Assembly: GCF_001592185.1 (NCBI RefSeq) | Contig: NZ_BCWL01000001.1 | Location: 1-64,000, forward strand | Direction of reading: 5' to 3' | Length of the DNA stretch: 64,000 bases | Source of the DNA: Bergeriella denitrificans NBRC 102155 | GTDB taxonomy: Bacteria > Pseudomonadota > Gammaproteobacteria > Burkholderiales > Neisseriaceae | Part shown: in pieces, positions 55,754-64,000 of the stretch | Layout: each line of letters starts with the position of its first letter | Numbering within the stretch: the stretch's first letter is position 1 | Made by a program: the position numbers and the translations under genes | Notes under the pieces: model-generated | Told to the model about the DNA's origin: nothing | Database searches by the model: none | What the model saw: the letters and a program-made list of their open reading frames with translations, nothing else

Positions 55754-56031
55754 ATTTCGGCGGCATGATTGCCCACGTCTGCGCCGCTACCGGCTGGACG
55801 TGGGATTATGTGGCCGAACATATCGACCTGCCGCGCTTGAAGCACTTGGGCAATTATTGGAAACAGCACCCGCCCGTGCATCTCTTGGTTGCGGGCTACA
55901 TGGGCTACAAGGGCGGTAATACCGCTGACGAACCTATCGGCGAAGATGAGGCCGTGGCCTTGCTCGGCGGCGGCCATGAGCTGTCGGAAAGCGAATTTGA
56001 AGACCTGCTGAAAGCCAAAGGTTTAATTTGA
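55732..56031 (+). CDS. T domain of tail chaperone, expressed as gpG-T frameshift product
   Basis: 99 codons in the -1 frame after the G run: LDFGGMIAHVCAATGWTWDY continues without a stop and is typical of the T half of lambda-like gpGT proteins (LDF..., GW.W). It has no ribosome site of its own; the ATG at 55765 lies inside the domain. The fused product would have about 203 residues. Confidence 0.78.
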   Translation, partial: GSGGGGLDFGGMIAHVCAATGWTWDYVAEHIDLPRLKHLGNYWKQHPPVHLLVAGYMGYKGGNTADEPIGEDEAVALLGGGHELSESEFEDLLKAKGLI

Positions 56032-56042
56032 AAGGAATGAAT

Positions 56043-56357
56043 ATGTTGAAAATTATCGGTATCAGTCATGAAATCGAAGATGAAAACACCGGCGCGATTG
56101 CGGACTTTCACGTTATCGAATATGCCAGTATCGACTATAAATATCATACGGCAACGGCTACGGTAAACGGCTATGTAAACCGTAAGGCGTTTGAGCGCGG
56201 CCGCAATCCGCTTTGCTCGCATACGCTGACGATTCAGACGGCGCACATCGATTCCGATGCGGAAATCTCGCGCCAATGGCTGTATGGGCAGGCTGTATTG
56301 CCGGAAGCGGCAAACAGCGTGTTTGCCGGAGCGGAATTGGTTACGGCTGACGAATAA
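56043..56357 (+). CDS. Small tail-region protein, unknown
   Basis: A 104-residue protein starting MLKIIGISHEIEDENTGAIA; beta-rich, with two cysteine-free halves and a VNGYVNRKAFERGRNPLCSH core. AGGA lies 6 bases upstream. It holds the place where a tape measure gene would be expected, but its size and composition rule that out. Confidence 0.7.
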   Translation: MLKIIGISHEIEDENTGAIADFHVIEYASIDYKYHTATATVNGYVNRKAFERGRNPLCSHTLTIQTAHIDSDAEISRQWLYGQAVLPEAANSVFAGAELVTADE

Positions 56358-56407
56358 ATCGTTTACGGGGCTGCCTTGTGGCAGCCCTTTTATTGAATGG
56401 ACGGACT

Positions 56408-57007
56408 ATGGGCAATGCGGTTTTTCCGACCCTGCCGGGCTTGAAATGGGGTGTCACGAAAACGCCGGTATGGTCAACCAAAGTACAGAAATCGGTTAGC
56501 GGGCGGGAGAAGCGGACGGCCTATTACAGCTATCCGCAATGGCGTTTTTCGCTGTCGTTCGAGGTGTTGCGAAATCGCGGTACGATTCGGGAGCTGGAAA
56601 CGCTGGCCGGCTTTTTTAATGCGCGGCGCGGCAGCTTTGAAAGTTTTCTGTATGAAGACCCCACGGACAATCAGGTTACAGACCAGCTTATCGGCAATGT
56701 GGTTGCGGGGACAACCCGCTATCAGTTGATACGCGCATTCGGCGGCTTTGTCGAGCCGGTGTTGGCGGTCAAGGGTAATCCTGTAATCAAGATAAACGGG
56801 GTCGTCAAAACTAAAGGCCGCGATTATTCGATTACCGATACCGGCCAAGTCGTCTTTCATACCCCGCTGACGCCCGGGCAGCGGATTACTTGGAGCGGCG
56901 GCTTTTATTTCCGCGTGCGCTTTGACAGCGATACGGCGGACTTTGAAAATTTCATCGGCCATTTGTGGTCGGCGAAGAAGATAACTTTGGTCAGTGTGAA
57001 ATCATGA
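56408..57007 (+). CDS. Distal tail protein, DUF2460
   Basis: A 199-residue DUF2460 (TIGR02217) protein: MGNAVFPTLPGLKWGVTKTP is the signature N-terminus, with GFFNARRGSFESFLYEDPTD and the C-terminal RVRFDSDTADFENF. In gene transfer agents and related phages it forms the distal tail ring below the tape measure. Confidence 0.92.
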   Translation: MGNAVFPTLPGLKWGVTKTPVWSTKVQKSVSGREKRTAYYSYPQWRFSLSFEVLRNRGTIRELETLAGFFNARRGSFESFLYEDPTDNQVTDQLIGNVVAGTTRYQLIRAFGGFVEPVLAVKGNPVIKINGVVKTKGRDYSITDTGQVVFHTPLTPGQRITWSGGFYFRVRFDSDTADFENFIGHLWSAKKITLVSVKS

Positions 57008-57858
57008 AAACAGCCAACCAAGAATTGATTGATTTGCTGCACGGCAGCGATGAGTTTCTGATGGCGGATTTGTACACCTTTACGCTTTCAGACGGCACGG
57101 TGCTGCGCCATACGTCGGCAGATGCGCCGGTAACGTGGCAAATGCAGCATTATGAAGCCCGCCAACTGATTATTTCGCGCGGGGCAACCCGTGTTACACG
57201 CGGCCTTGAAGTGGACAGCAACGATTTGAGCATTACCGCCGCCGACGGCTACACCCTGCAAGGGCTGCCGTGGCCTGAGGCGGCGCTCGGCGGGGCGTTG
57301 GACGGGGCGCGTGTGCTGATTGAGCGGGCTTTTTTCAACGACTGGCAAACGGTGGCCGGGGCGGTCAATATTTTTCAGGGGCGCGTTTCCGATGTGTCGG
57401 GCAGCCGCTCGGCGGTCAATGTGACGGTCAAATCGGACATCGAACTGCTGAATGTTTCCAGCCCTCGCAATATTTATCAGGCGGGCTGTATGCGCACGCT
57501 TTATGACGGCGGCTGCAAGGTCAGCCGCGAGGCGTTTACCGTAACCGGCCGCGTGACGGCCAACAGCGCAGACGGCTCTTCCCTGCTCTGCAATCTGCCG
57601 CAGCCTGATAAGTGGTTTGAACAAGGTGTCATTAAATTTACCGGCGGTTTGAATGCCGGTTTGTCGCGTACGGTCAAAACGCACGCAGGCGGGGTGTTGT
57701 CGTTTGCCCTGCGCCTGCCCCACCCTCCGCAGGCGGGCGATGTGTTCAAAATTCATCCGGGCTGCGACGGGACGAAAGAAACCTGCGACAAGAAATTTCA
57801 CAATCTCGTGCATTTTCGCGGCTTTCCGTATATCCCTGCCGCCGATACGGTTACTTAG
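57004..57858 (+). CDS. Tail hub protein, DUF2163 / phage_BR0599
   Basis: A 284-residue protein of the DUF2163 family. The C-terminal part has the conserved cysteines YQAGCMRTLYDGGC and HPGCDGTKETCDKKF, which in the homologous hub of the Rhodobacter gene transfer agent hold an iron-sulfur cluster. The ATG overlaps the upstream stop as ATGA. Confidence 0.9.
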   Translation: MKTANQELIDLLHGSDEFLMADLYTFTLSDGTVLRHTSADAPVTWQMQHYEARQLIISRGATRVTRGLEVDSNDLSITAADGYTLQGLPWPEAALGGALDGARVLIERAFFNDWQTVAGAVNIFQGRVSDVSGSRSAVNVTVKSDIELLNVSSPRNIYQAGCMRTLYDGGCKVSREAFTVTGRVTANSADGSSLLCNLPQPDKWFEQGVIKFTGGLNAGLSRTVKTHAGGVLSFALRLPHPPQAGDVFKIHPGCDGTKETCDKKFHNLVHFRGFPYIPAADTVT

Positions 57859-57868
57859 AGGATTGGCT

Positions 57869-58294
57869 ATGAATTTGAGGGAACAGATTGCGGCGGAGGC
57901 TGCTTCTTGGCTGGGAACGCCCTACCATCATCAGGCGATGGTTAAAGGGGCGGGCGTGGACTGCGCCATGATTTTAGTGGCGGTTTACGGTAAATTCGGC
58001 CTGCTGCCGCCTGATTTCGACCCCCGCCCCTATCCGCAGGATTGGCACTTGCACCGCGATGCGGAACGCTATCTCGGCTATCTGATGCAGTTTGGCCGGG
58101 AAATTACGGAAAGCGAGTTGCAGAAAGGCGATGTGGCGGTATGGAAATTCGGGCGGGCGTTTTCCCACGGCGGCATCTGCTTGGACGGTACGGGGCTGAT
58201 TCACAGCTACATCGGCCGGGGCGTGGTGCTGGACGACCGCTATCAGGCGGAGCTGGCGCATCGTGAAGTAAGGTATTTCAGTTTTATCCAATAG
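57869..58294 (+). CDS. NlpC/P60 tail peptidase
   Basis: A 141-residue cell-wall peptidase carried on the tail tip. The catalytic Cys is in GAGVDCAMILVAVYG (near residue 32), the His in FSHGGICLDG (near residue 100). It cleaves peptidoglycan stem peptides at infection. AGAGGA lies 7 bases upstream of the ATG; the longer open frame upstream is in another register of the hub gene. Confidence 0.92.
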   Translation: MNLREQIAAEAASWLGTPYHHQAMVKGAGVDCAMILVAVYGKFGLLPPDFDPRPYPQDWHLHRDAERYLGYLMQFGREITESELQKGDVAVWKFGRAFSHGGICLDGTGLIHSYIGRGVVLDDRYQAELAHREVRYFSFIQ

Positions 58295-58326
58295 TTTGAT
58301 TTTCAGACGGCTTTTTGAGGTGTGTT

Positions 58327-61300
58327 ATGGGCGGTAAGTCTTCTACGATTTCAACCAGCGAACAGCGGATTTTGTCTTTGCAGGTGCAGCAGTCGTCGCA
58401 AGGCCTGACCCTGCCTGTTGTTTACGGACGCACGCGCGTTACCGGCAATTTGGTTTGGTACGGCGACTTTACGGCCATCGAACATAAAACCACTACGCGG
58501 CAAGGCGGCAAAGGCGGCGGCGGTGTGAAGCAGGTGGACATCAAGTACACCTATGAAGCCGCGATTGCGATGGCTCTGTGCGAGGGGCCTATTAAGGGTG
58601 TGACCGCTATTTGGCGGGATAAGGAAAAATTCCTGAATCCGTCGCAACTGCGCCTGAATGTGGCATTCGGCACGAACGAGCAGCCCGTTTGGCCGCACCT
58701 TTTGCAAGCCAAGCACGCGGCGCAGGCTTTGAATTATTCCGACACGGCCTATCTGTACAGCCCGAACTATGAGCTGACCAGCTCTGCACAAATTTACAGC
58801 CATAATTTCGAGGTGGACGGCAAGCTGGGCTATTCGGCGGACATTCCCGATGCCAACCCTGCCGATATTCTCCGCGACCTGCTGACCAATCAAAACTACG
58901 GCTGCGGCTTCCCTGCTGAAAACATGGGGGACTTGGGTGTGTATTCCGCCTACTGCCGCGCAGCGGGAATTTTTCTTAGCCCGGCCTACGGCGAGCAGTC
59001 GGAGGCGGTATCGAATATCGAAACGCTGCTGCAACAGACCAATTCCGCCGCCGTTTATTCGCAAGGCCGTCTGAAAATCATACCTTACGGCGATGCGCCG
59101 GCTTCGGGCAACGGGGCGACTTATATTCCCAATCTGACCCCTTTGTACGATTTGACCGATGATGATTTTATCGGCGACGGCGAAGACCCGATTACGGTCG
59201 AGCGCAAAACCAACGCCGATGCCTACAATCAGGTGCAGGTGGAGTATCTCAACCGTGCGAATGACTACAACATCGCCGTGGCGGAAGTTAAAGACCAAGC
59301 CAATATCGAGCAATACGGCCTGCGCCCGCAAGAGGCTGTGGAGATGCACGCGATTTGCGACGGTGCGGTAGCGAAACAGGTCGCGCAACTGCTGCTGCAA
59401 CGGGCGCTGTATGTGCGTAATGAATATTCGTTCAAGCTGGGCTGGAAGTATATTCTGCTGGAGCCTATGGATTTGGTTACGCTGACCGATGAAGCGCTGG
59501 GTTTGAACCGGACGCCGGTACGCATTATCGAAATCGAAGAGGACGAGGACGGCGTGTTGTCTGTGGTGGCCGAAGACTTTCCGTTTGGCACGGCTACGGC
59601 CACGCACTACCCGACGCAGCCGTCTTTGGGCTATTCGGCCAACTACAATATTTCGCCGGGCAATGCACACGCGCCCGTTATTCTCGAAGCACCGCTGCAA
59701 CTGACCGGCGGCGAGCCGCAAATCTGGCTGGCTACGGCAGGCGGCGACAACTGGGGCGGCGCGGAAGTGTGGGTTTCCACCGACGGCGACAGCTATGTGC
59801 GCGTGGGCGCGGTACACCAAAAAGCCCGTTTCGGTAATACGGTTTCCGACCTGCCCGCCGGGGCGGTTTACGACAGCGTGAACACGCTGCGTGTGCAAAT
59901 CGGCGCGGGGCATTTGGACAATGTAACCGAGCAGGAAAGCCGCGATTTTCTGACGGCCTGCTATGTGGACGGCGAATTTATCGCTTATGAAACCGCAGAG
60001 CTGACCGGTGTCGGCGCTTATACGCTGGGCAATCTGACGCGCGGCGGCTACGGCAGCGACATCACGGAGCATAAGGCAGGCGGGAAGTTTGCGCGGCTGG
60101 ACGAGGCTTTATTCCGCTACACTTTTGATAAAAACTGGCTCGGCCGCACGGTATGGATCAAGCTGGTATCGTTCAATGTGTTTGGTAGCGGAATGCAGGA
60201 ATTGAGCGAAGTACCGGCCTACGCTTATACGATTGTGGGCGCGCCTTTGGGCGCTATCAGCAATCTGCGCCTGACTTCGGGCTGGCATTTCGGCAAGGCC
60301 GCCGTCATCACTTGGGACGCGCTGGACGGTGCAGACAGCTACGATGTGGAAGTGTATGCCGCCAACAGCCAAACGCGCCTGCGCTCGGTAAGCGGCCTGA
60401 CGGCCAATACCTACACTTACAGCCAAGCCGATATGAAGCAGGACGGCGGCCAAGTGCGTAACGTGGTCTTTAAAGTCCGCGCCCGCGCCGTGACCGGCAA
60501 AACCGGCTCATGGACGCAGGTTGTGGCGCAAAACCCGCAATTATCGGCATTGACGGGCATTGCGCTGGACAGCGGCCTGAAACAGGCGTTTTTCCAATGT
60601 GCGGCACCGCAAGAAGAGGATTTTGCCGGTATCTGCATTTGGATTTCCGACAATCCGTCTGTACCCACCACGCCTGCAAATTTGGCTTATGACGGCCGCG
60701 ATACTTTTGTAACGCTCAACAAATGCGGCGGCGAGCCGCTGGAGGCCGGGAAAACCTACTATATCCGCGCGGCGGGCTATGACAGCTTCGACAAGCAGGG
60801 TTTGAACATCAGCAGCAGCCATGCGTTCACGGTTTACGAAGTATCGGCCATTGCAAAGGACTTGGGCGAAAGCGCCTTAAATCAGGCGCTGAAAAGCAAA
60901 ATCAATTCCGCGCAAAGTGCCGAAGATGTGAATGCCAAAATCTCTGCCGAAGCCGCCGCCCGCGCCGCTGCCCTGCGGCAGGAAGCGCAGGCGCGCGCCG
61001 CCGCTGTAAAGAAAACGGCAGACGACGCGGCCAAAGCCTTAACGGCCAAAGCCCGCGAAATCGGTACGGAAATTACGCGCGTTGAAGAGAAATCCGACAA
61101 CGCTGCGCGTACCGCCGAAACGCTGTCGGCGCGGTTGGACGGTTTGCAAGTCGGCGGCCGTAACCTGCTGAGCGGGTCGATGCCGAATTGGCGCGATGCC
61201 CAATATAGCAAACGCTTTGCGCTGACGGAAATTCCCGAAGTGGGCGAAACCGTGACCGTAACACTGTGGGGCGAATTGGGCGAAGGCCGTACCGGCTTCG

Positions 61301-64000
61301 GCGTTTACAACAGCTACGGCTGGGGCGAGTTGGCGAAGCTGCAGAAAATTTCAGACGGCGTTTACCGTGCAACTTTCCGCTGGAACGCACCGCGAAATGG
61401 CAGCGGTGAGTTGGAAAATGCCGCGTCCACGCATTTGAATGTGTATGCCTATCCCAGCACGGCTACAAGTGTCAACGAGTGGCGCAAAATCAAACTCGAG
61501 CGCGGCGGTGTGGGCAGCGATTGGACGATTGCACCTGAAGACGTAACCGCCGCCGTGGAAGCAGAGCGCGAAGCGCGGGTCGAAGCCAATCAAGCCGAAG
61601 CCCGCGCCCGTGAAAGCCTTGCTGCTGAGTTTGCAGGCAATACCGCCAATGCGCTGCGCGAAATCAAGGCCGTAGCCGATGCCCAAAAGGTGCAGACCCA
61701 ATCGCTGGAAACGCTGGGCGGCCGTGTTGGCCAAGCCGAAAGCAATGCGACGAAACTGACGGAAACGGTTACGAAAAATCACAAGGCGACCACGGATGCG
61801 CTGAACAACCTGAAATCTACCGTGGACGGTAACGCAGCGGAAATCGGCGAGCTGAAGCGCACGCGCACCACCCGCGCGGACGTGGAAAGCGTCGTGGACA
61901 GTAAGATGACGGCGCGCTTCCAAACGCCTGACACGCGTGATGACAACCAACTGCCAAGCTGGTATTACCTGAACTACCCGCGCCAAAGGGTAACAGAGTT
62001 CAAACGCTCGGCGGTGTTGTCATTGGGCGGCGGCGGTTATTTGAGCTTGGAGACAAATGTGCCGTGGGACAACCCCACCGGCGGCGTAGTCACGCAAACG
62101 GCCTATCAGGCAGACGGTAAAGTGTTACGCCGCCGCTCGCAGGTGTCGCATACCTACCGGCCCAATCCGCCCGACCCGGCCAAGGTGCAAGTCGGCCTGT
62201 ATCAAATCGACAGCGAAAGCTGGACGGAGTGGAAGGCCGATGAAACTGTGGACGGCGCACAGGCCAAAGCGGATGCCGTGAAACGTCTTGCTGAAGCGGC
62301 CAACGCCCTCGCGACAGCGGCGCAGGCAGACTTGAATGAGTTTAAGCGCACGAGCAGCAACGCCACCGGCGCACAGGCCGAAGCCTTGCAGGAGTTGGCG
62401 GCGCAGTTTGGCCGCATAAAAGTGGGCGGGCGCAACTACATCATGGGTTCGCTGCCGGACGCGGATTATTGGTATTTTTCCAAAAACGGCGCGTCAAAAA
62501 GTGTCGGACGGATTGAGAATGATGGCTTGGTTTGGGAAGCCAACGGCGAAACGTCGGGAGTATGGAAGCAGTGGCAGGTTTGCGGCTATGCCATAAATGG
62601 CCGCAAACCCAGCCTGCCCTTGAACGAGCTGCAAAAAGGCGATGTTGTGACCTTGTCGTTTGAGTGCCGCAGCAGCGTTGCCATTCGGTTGTATTACGCA
62701 TTTGCCTATGATGTCACAAAAGGCAGTCGCGTTGACGGTATTAATTCGGGTGTCGATATTCAGAAATCGGACGATTGGGTGCGATACTCAGTCACGCATA
62801 CGCTGATAAACGACAAGCCGGAGGCGTATCGCGGTTCACGTTTGCTGTTCAATCCTACCGGCCTGCTTGGCCGGAATGTGCTGGCGATTCGGAAAGTTAA
62901 GTTGGAAAAAGGCACGCTGGCGACAGACTGGACGCCCGCGCCGGAGGACGGCGATGCGAAAACCGAAGCTACGGCGGCGGCACTGGAGGACTACAAAAAA
63001 GTCGAAGCGGCCAAAGACAAGGCAACGGCTGAGAGTATTCAAACCATACGGACGACCGTAAACGGCAACAGCGCCGCCATTCAGCAGCAGGCCAAAAGCA
63101 TTGACGGCCTCGAAGCGCAATATACGGTCAAGCTGGACACCAACGGCCATGTGGCGGGTTTCGGCCTTGCTTCAACCACGGTCAACAGCAAGCCGACCAG
63201 CCGCTTCATCGTGAATGCGGACGCTTTCGGCGTGGGCGCGACCGGCCAATCTACGGCTTTTCCGTTTACGGTAGATACGGTGCGTAACCGTGTCGGCGTG
63301 GACGGGGATTTGGTTGTCAACGGTAAGGCGATTATCAACCGTTTGAACGCGGGGGATATTGCGGGCGATAAAATCCAAGCCAACAGTATTGCGGCCAACC
63401 GTTTACAGGCAGGGGCTGTCACCGCCCGCGAACTGGCTGCGAATGCGGTAACGGCAGACAAAATGCAGGTAACGGATTTGTCGGCCATCTCGGCCAATAT
63501 GGGACACGTTACCGCCGGCACGCTGTCAGGCACGGTTATCAACGGCAGTACGCTGAATGCGGCAACGGTCAACGGCGGCCATCTGAATATCGGCAACGGC
63601 AATTTTGTTGTGGATTGGCATGGCAATCTGTTTGCACGTTCTGGCCGGTTTGAAGGGACGGTCAGCGCAAGCCGTATCGAGGGCGTGATGTTCGAGCGGC
63701 TGATAACCACACCGAGTGGCTGGAGCGGCGCAGCAAGGCCGCCTGGCAGCCGCTCAAATAGGTATTGGGTGGCGCGCCATTTCATCTTCAGGAAACATGA
63801 CGCCCGCACCGCCAATGCAATTATCCAGCCGTTTTATGCTGCCGACAGCGGCTATATTCGGATTATGGTCAACGGCACGCAGTTTGCGCCTATTTCCAAC
63901 CCGGGACGCTCCAGTCTGATTTACGGCTTCCGTGGCTTGCGAAGCGGCAGTAAATATGCTTTTGGCGCAGCAGCTCCATATCATTCAGCGGCCAATATGG
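58327..64000 (+). CDS. Tail tip/host specificity protein J-like, partial
   Basis: Open from ATG 58327 (GAGG 6 bases upstream) to the window edge, at least 1,891 codons with no stop. Residues 180-420 match the central phage tail_3 region (LLTNQNYGCGFPAENMGDLG). An FN3-like domain follows near residues 640-735. Two similar modules of about 120-175 residues begin VGGRNLLSGS (near 940) and VGGRNYIMGS (near 1365) and end in GVGSDWTIAPED and GTLATDWTPAPED; they look like carbohydrate-binding jelly rolls separated by coiled coils. A DUF1983-like region (SRFIVNADAFGVGA) lies near 1615, followed by a repeated tail-spike-like stretch. It binds the host receptor. Confidence 0.9.
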   Translation, partial: MGGKSSTISTSEQRILSLQVQQSSQGLTLPVVYGRTRVTGNLVWYGDFTAIEHKTTTRQGGKGGGGVKQVDIKYTYEAAIAMALCEGPIKGVTAIWRDKEKFLNPSQLRLNVAFGTNEQPVWPHLLQAKHAAQALNYSDTAYLYSPNYELTSSAQIYSHNFEVDGKLGYSADIPDANPADILRDLLTNQNYGCGFPAENMGDLGVYSAYCRAAGIFLSPAYGEQSEAVSNIETLLQQTNSAAVYSQGRLKIIPYGDAPASGNGATYIPNLTPLYDLTDDDFIGDGEDPITVERKTNADAYNQVQVEYLNRANDYNIAVAEVKDQANIEQYGLRPQEAVEMHAICDGAVAKQVAQLLLQRALYVRNEYSFKLGWKYILLEPMDLVTLTDEALGLNRTPVRIIEIEEDEDGVLSVVAEDFPFGTATATHYPTQPSLGYSANYNISPGNAHAPVILEAPLQLTGGEPQIWLATAGGDNWGGAEVWVSTDGDSYVRVGAVHQKARFGNTVSDLPAGAVYDSVNTLRVQIGAGHLDNVTEQESRDFLTACYVDGEFIAYETAELTGVGAYTLGNLTRGGYGSDITEHKAGGKFARLDEALFRYTFDKNWLGRTVWIKLVSFNVFGSGMQELSEVPAYAYTIVGAPLGAISNLRLTSGWHFGKAAVITWDALDGADSYDVEVYAANSQTRLRSVSGLTANTYTYSQADMKQDGGQVRNVVFKVRARAVTGKTGSWTQVVAQNPQLSALTGIALDSGLKQAFFQCAAPQEEDFAGICIWISDNPSVPTTPANLAYDGRDTFVTLNKCGGEPLEAGKTYYIRAAGYDSFDKQGLNISSSHAFTVYEVSAIAKDLGESALNQALKSKINSAQSAEDVNAKISAEAAARAAALRQEAQARAAAVKKTADDAAKALTAKAREIGTEITRVEEKSDNAARTAETLSARLDGLQVGGRNLLSGSMPNWRDAQYSKRFALTEIPEVGETVTVTLWGELGEGRTGFGVYNSYGWGELAKLQKISDGVYRATFRWNAPRNGSGELENAASTHLNVYAYPSTATSVNEWRKIKLERGGVGSDWTIAPEDVTAAVEAEREARVEANQAEARARESLAAEFAGNTANALREIKAVADAQKVQTQSLETLGGRVGQAESNATKLTETVTKNHKATTDALNNLKSTVDGNAAEIGELKRTRTTRADVESVVDSKMTARFQTPDTRDDNQLPSWYYLNYPRQRVTEFKRSAVLSLGGGGYLSLETNVPWDNPTGGVVTQTAYQADGKVLRRRSQVSHTYRPNPPDPAKVQVGLYQIDSESWTEWKADETVDGAQAKADAVKRLAEAANALATAAQADLNEFKRTSSNATGAQAEALQELAAQFGRIKVGGRNYIMGSLPDADYWYFSKNGASKSVGRIENDGLVWEANGETSGVWKQWQVCGYAINGRKPSLPLNELQKGDVVTLSFECRSSVAIRLYYAFAYDVTKGSRVDGINSGVDIQKSDDWVRYSVTHTLINDKPEAYRGSRLLFNPTGLLGRNVLAIRKVKLEKGTLATDWTPAPEDGDAKTEATAAALEDYKKVEAAKDKATAESIQTIRTTVNGNSAAIQQQAKSIDGLEAQYTVKLDTNGHVAGFGLASTTVNSKPTSRFIVNADAFGVGATGQSTAFPFTVDTVRNRVGVDGDLVVNGKAIINRLNAGDIAGDKIQANSIAANRLQAGAVTARELAANAVTADKMQVTDLSAISANMGHVTAGTLSGTVINGSTLNAATVNGGHLNIGNGNFVVDWHGNLFARSGRFEGTVSASRIEGVMFERLITTPSGWSGAARPPGSRSNRYWVARHFIFRKHDARTANAIIQPFYAADSGYIRIMVNGTQFAPISNPGRSSLIYGFRGLRSGSKYAFGAAAPYHSAANM

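Larger units (their letters stand above)
26391..64000. mobile_element. Lambda-like siphovirus prophage (left end and most of the genome)
   Basis: Starts beside the integrase gene in the intergenic region upstream of cysM and is still open at the window's right edge. It has integrase, recombination, replication, immunity, packaging, head and tail modules in a coherent order. Early operons run leftward and late genes rightward. Uptake sequences are rarer here than in the host part but present, so the phage is long adapted to this genus. Neither attachment site could be proven because the right end is missing. Confidence 0.95.

Noticed and set aside
58351-60072. 573-codon minus-strand ORF within the J-like gene
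   Set aside because: The plus-strand J-like frame is open throughout and has clear tail domains; the antisense ORF is a by-product of its codon usage.
1-64000. tRNA or rRNA genes
   Set aside because: No cloverleaf with a recognisable T-loop and acceptor stem, and no rRNA-like sequence, was noticed on reading; a dedicated RNA search was not possible.

Overview
The window comes from a Neisseria species or a close relative in the Neisseriaceae. The best evidence is the DNA uptake sequence GCCGTCTGAA, mostly in its AGGCCGTCTGAA form, which occurs dozens of times and often as inverted pairs that act as terminators. A complete nuoA-N operon with small genes inserted in it, and GTAG-headed palindromic repeats of REP type, also fit. 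No species is claimed.

Positions 1-26390 are host chromosome. The minus strand from 16860 down to 80 carries all fourteen respiratory complex I genes, nuoA to nuoN. Three non-nuo genes interrupt them: an EF-hand protein between nuoE and nuoF, an ACT-domain protein between nuoF and nuoG, and a frameshifted DUF559 endonuclease gene between nuoL and nuoM. A Fur-box-like site lies upstream of nuoA. Next come a LysR regulator, a PACE efflux protein, a LOG-family hydrolase, a homocysteine S-methyltransferase, a thioredoxin/thioesterase cluster, a hexapeptide acyltransferase, ribosomal protein L31, an ArnT-like membrane glycosyltransferase and cysM.

From about 26391 to the right edge lies a lambda-like siphovirus prophage; its right end is outside the window. 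A leftward early operon (33656 to 26460) carries small proteins, a Sak4-like recombinase with an SSB-tailed partner, a Bro-N antirepressor candidate and the integrase. A second leftward operon (41862 to 35985) carries a Cro-like regulator, an O-like initiator with an iteron cluster inside the gene, a DnaB helicase, nucleases and a Q-like antiterminator. A CI-type S24 repressor runs rightward from 41983. The 13-bp operators CTACTTWAAGTAG occur in triplets at both control regions, as in lambda OL and OR. A second control unit, XRE plus ImmA-like protease, lies between the operons. Right of the repressor are an AT-rich accessory pair, a Dam-type methylase, and then the late genes: terminase, portal fused to a MuF head protein and a toxin-like C-terminus, protease/scaffold, capsid, connectors, tail tube, frameshifted tail chaperones, distal tail, hub, NlpC peptidase and a giant J-like tail-tip protein that is still open at the window edge. 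No tape-measure or lysis genes were found in the window.

The most unusual signal is a compact cassette present twice (34069-34566 and 45053-45510): a promoter whose -10 region lies in an inverted repeat, a GC-rich hairpin, an 18-22 residue hydrophobic peptide, a second GC-rich hairpin, and a 70-residue protein with ribbon-helix-helix character. It looks like an undescribed toxin-antitoxin-like or lysis/immunity module. The portal-MuF-toxin fusion and the two-site operator system are the next most interesting features.
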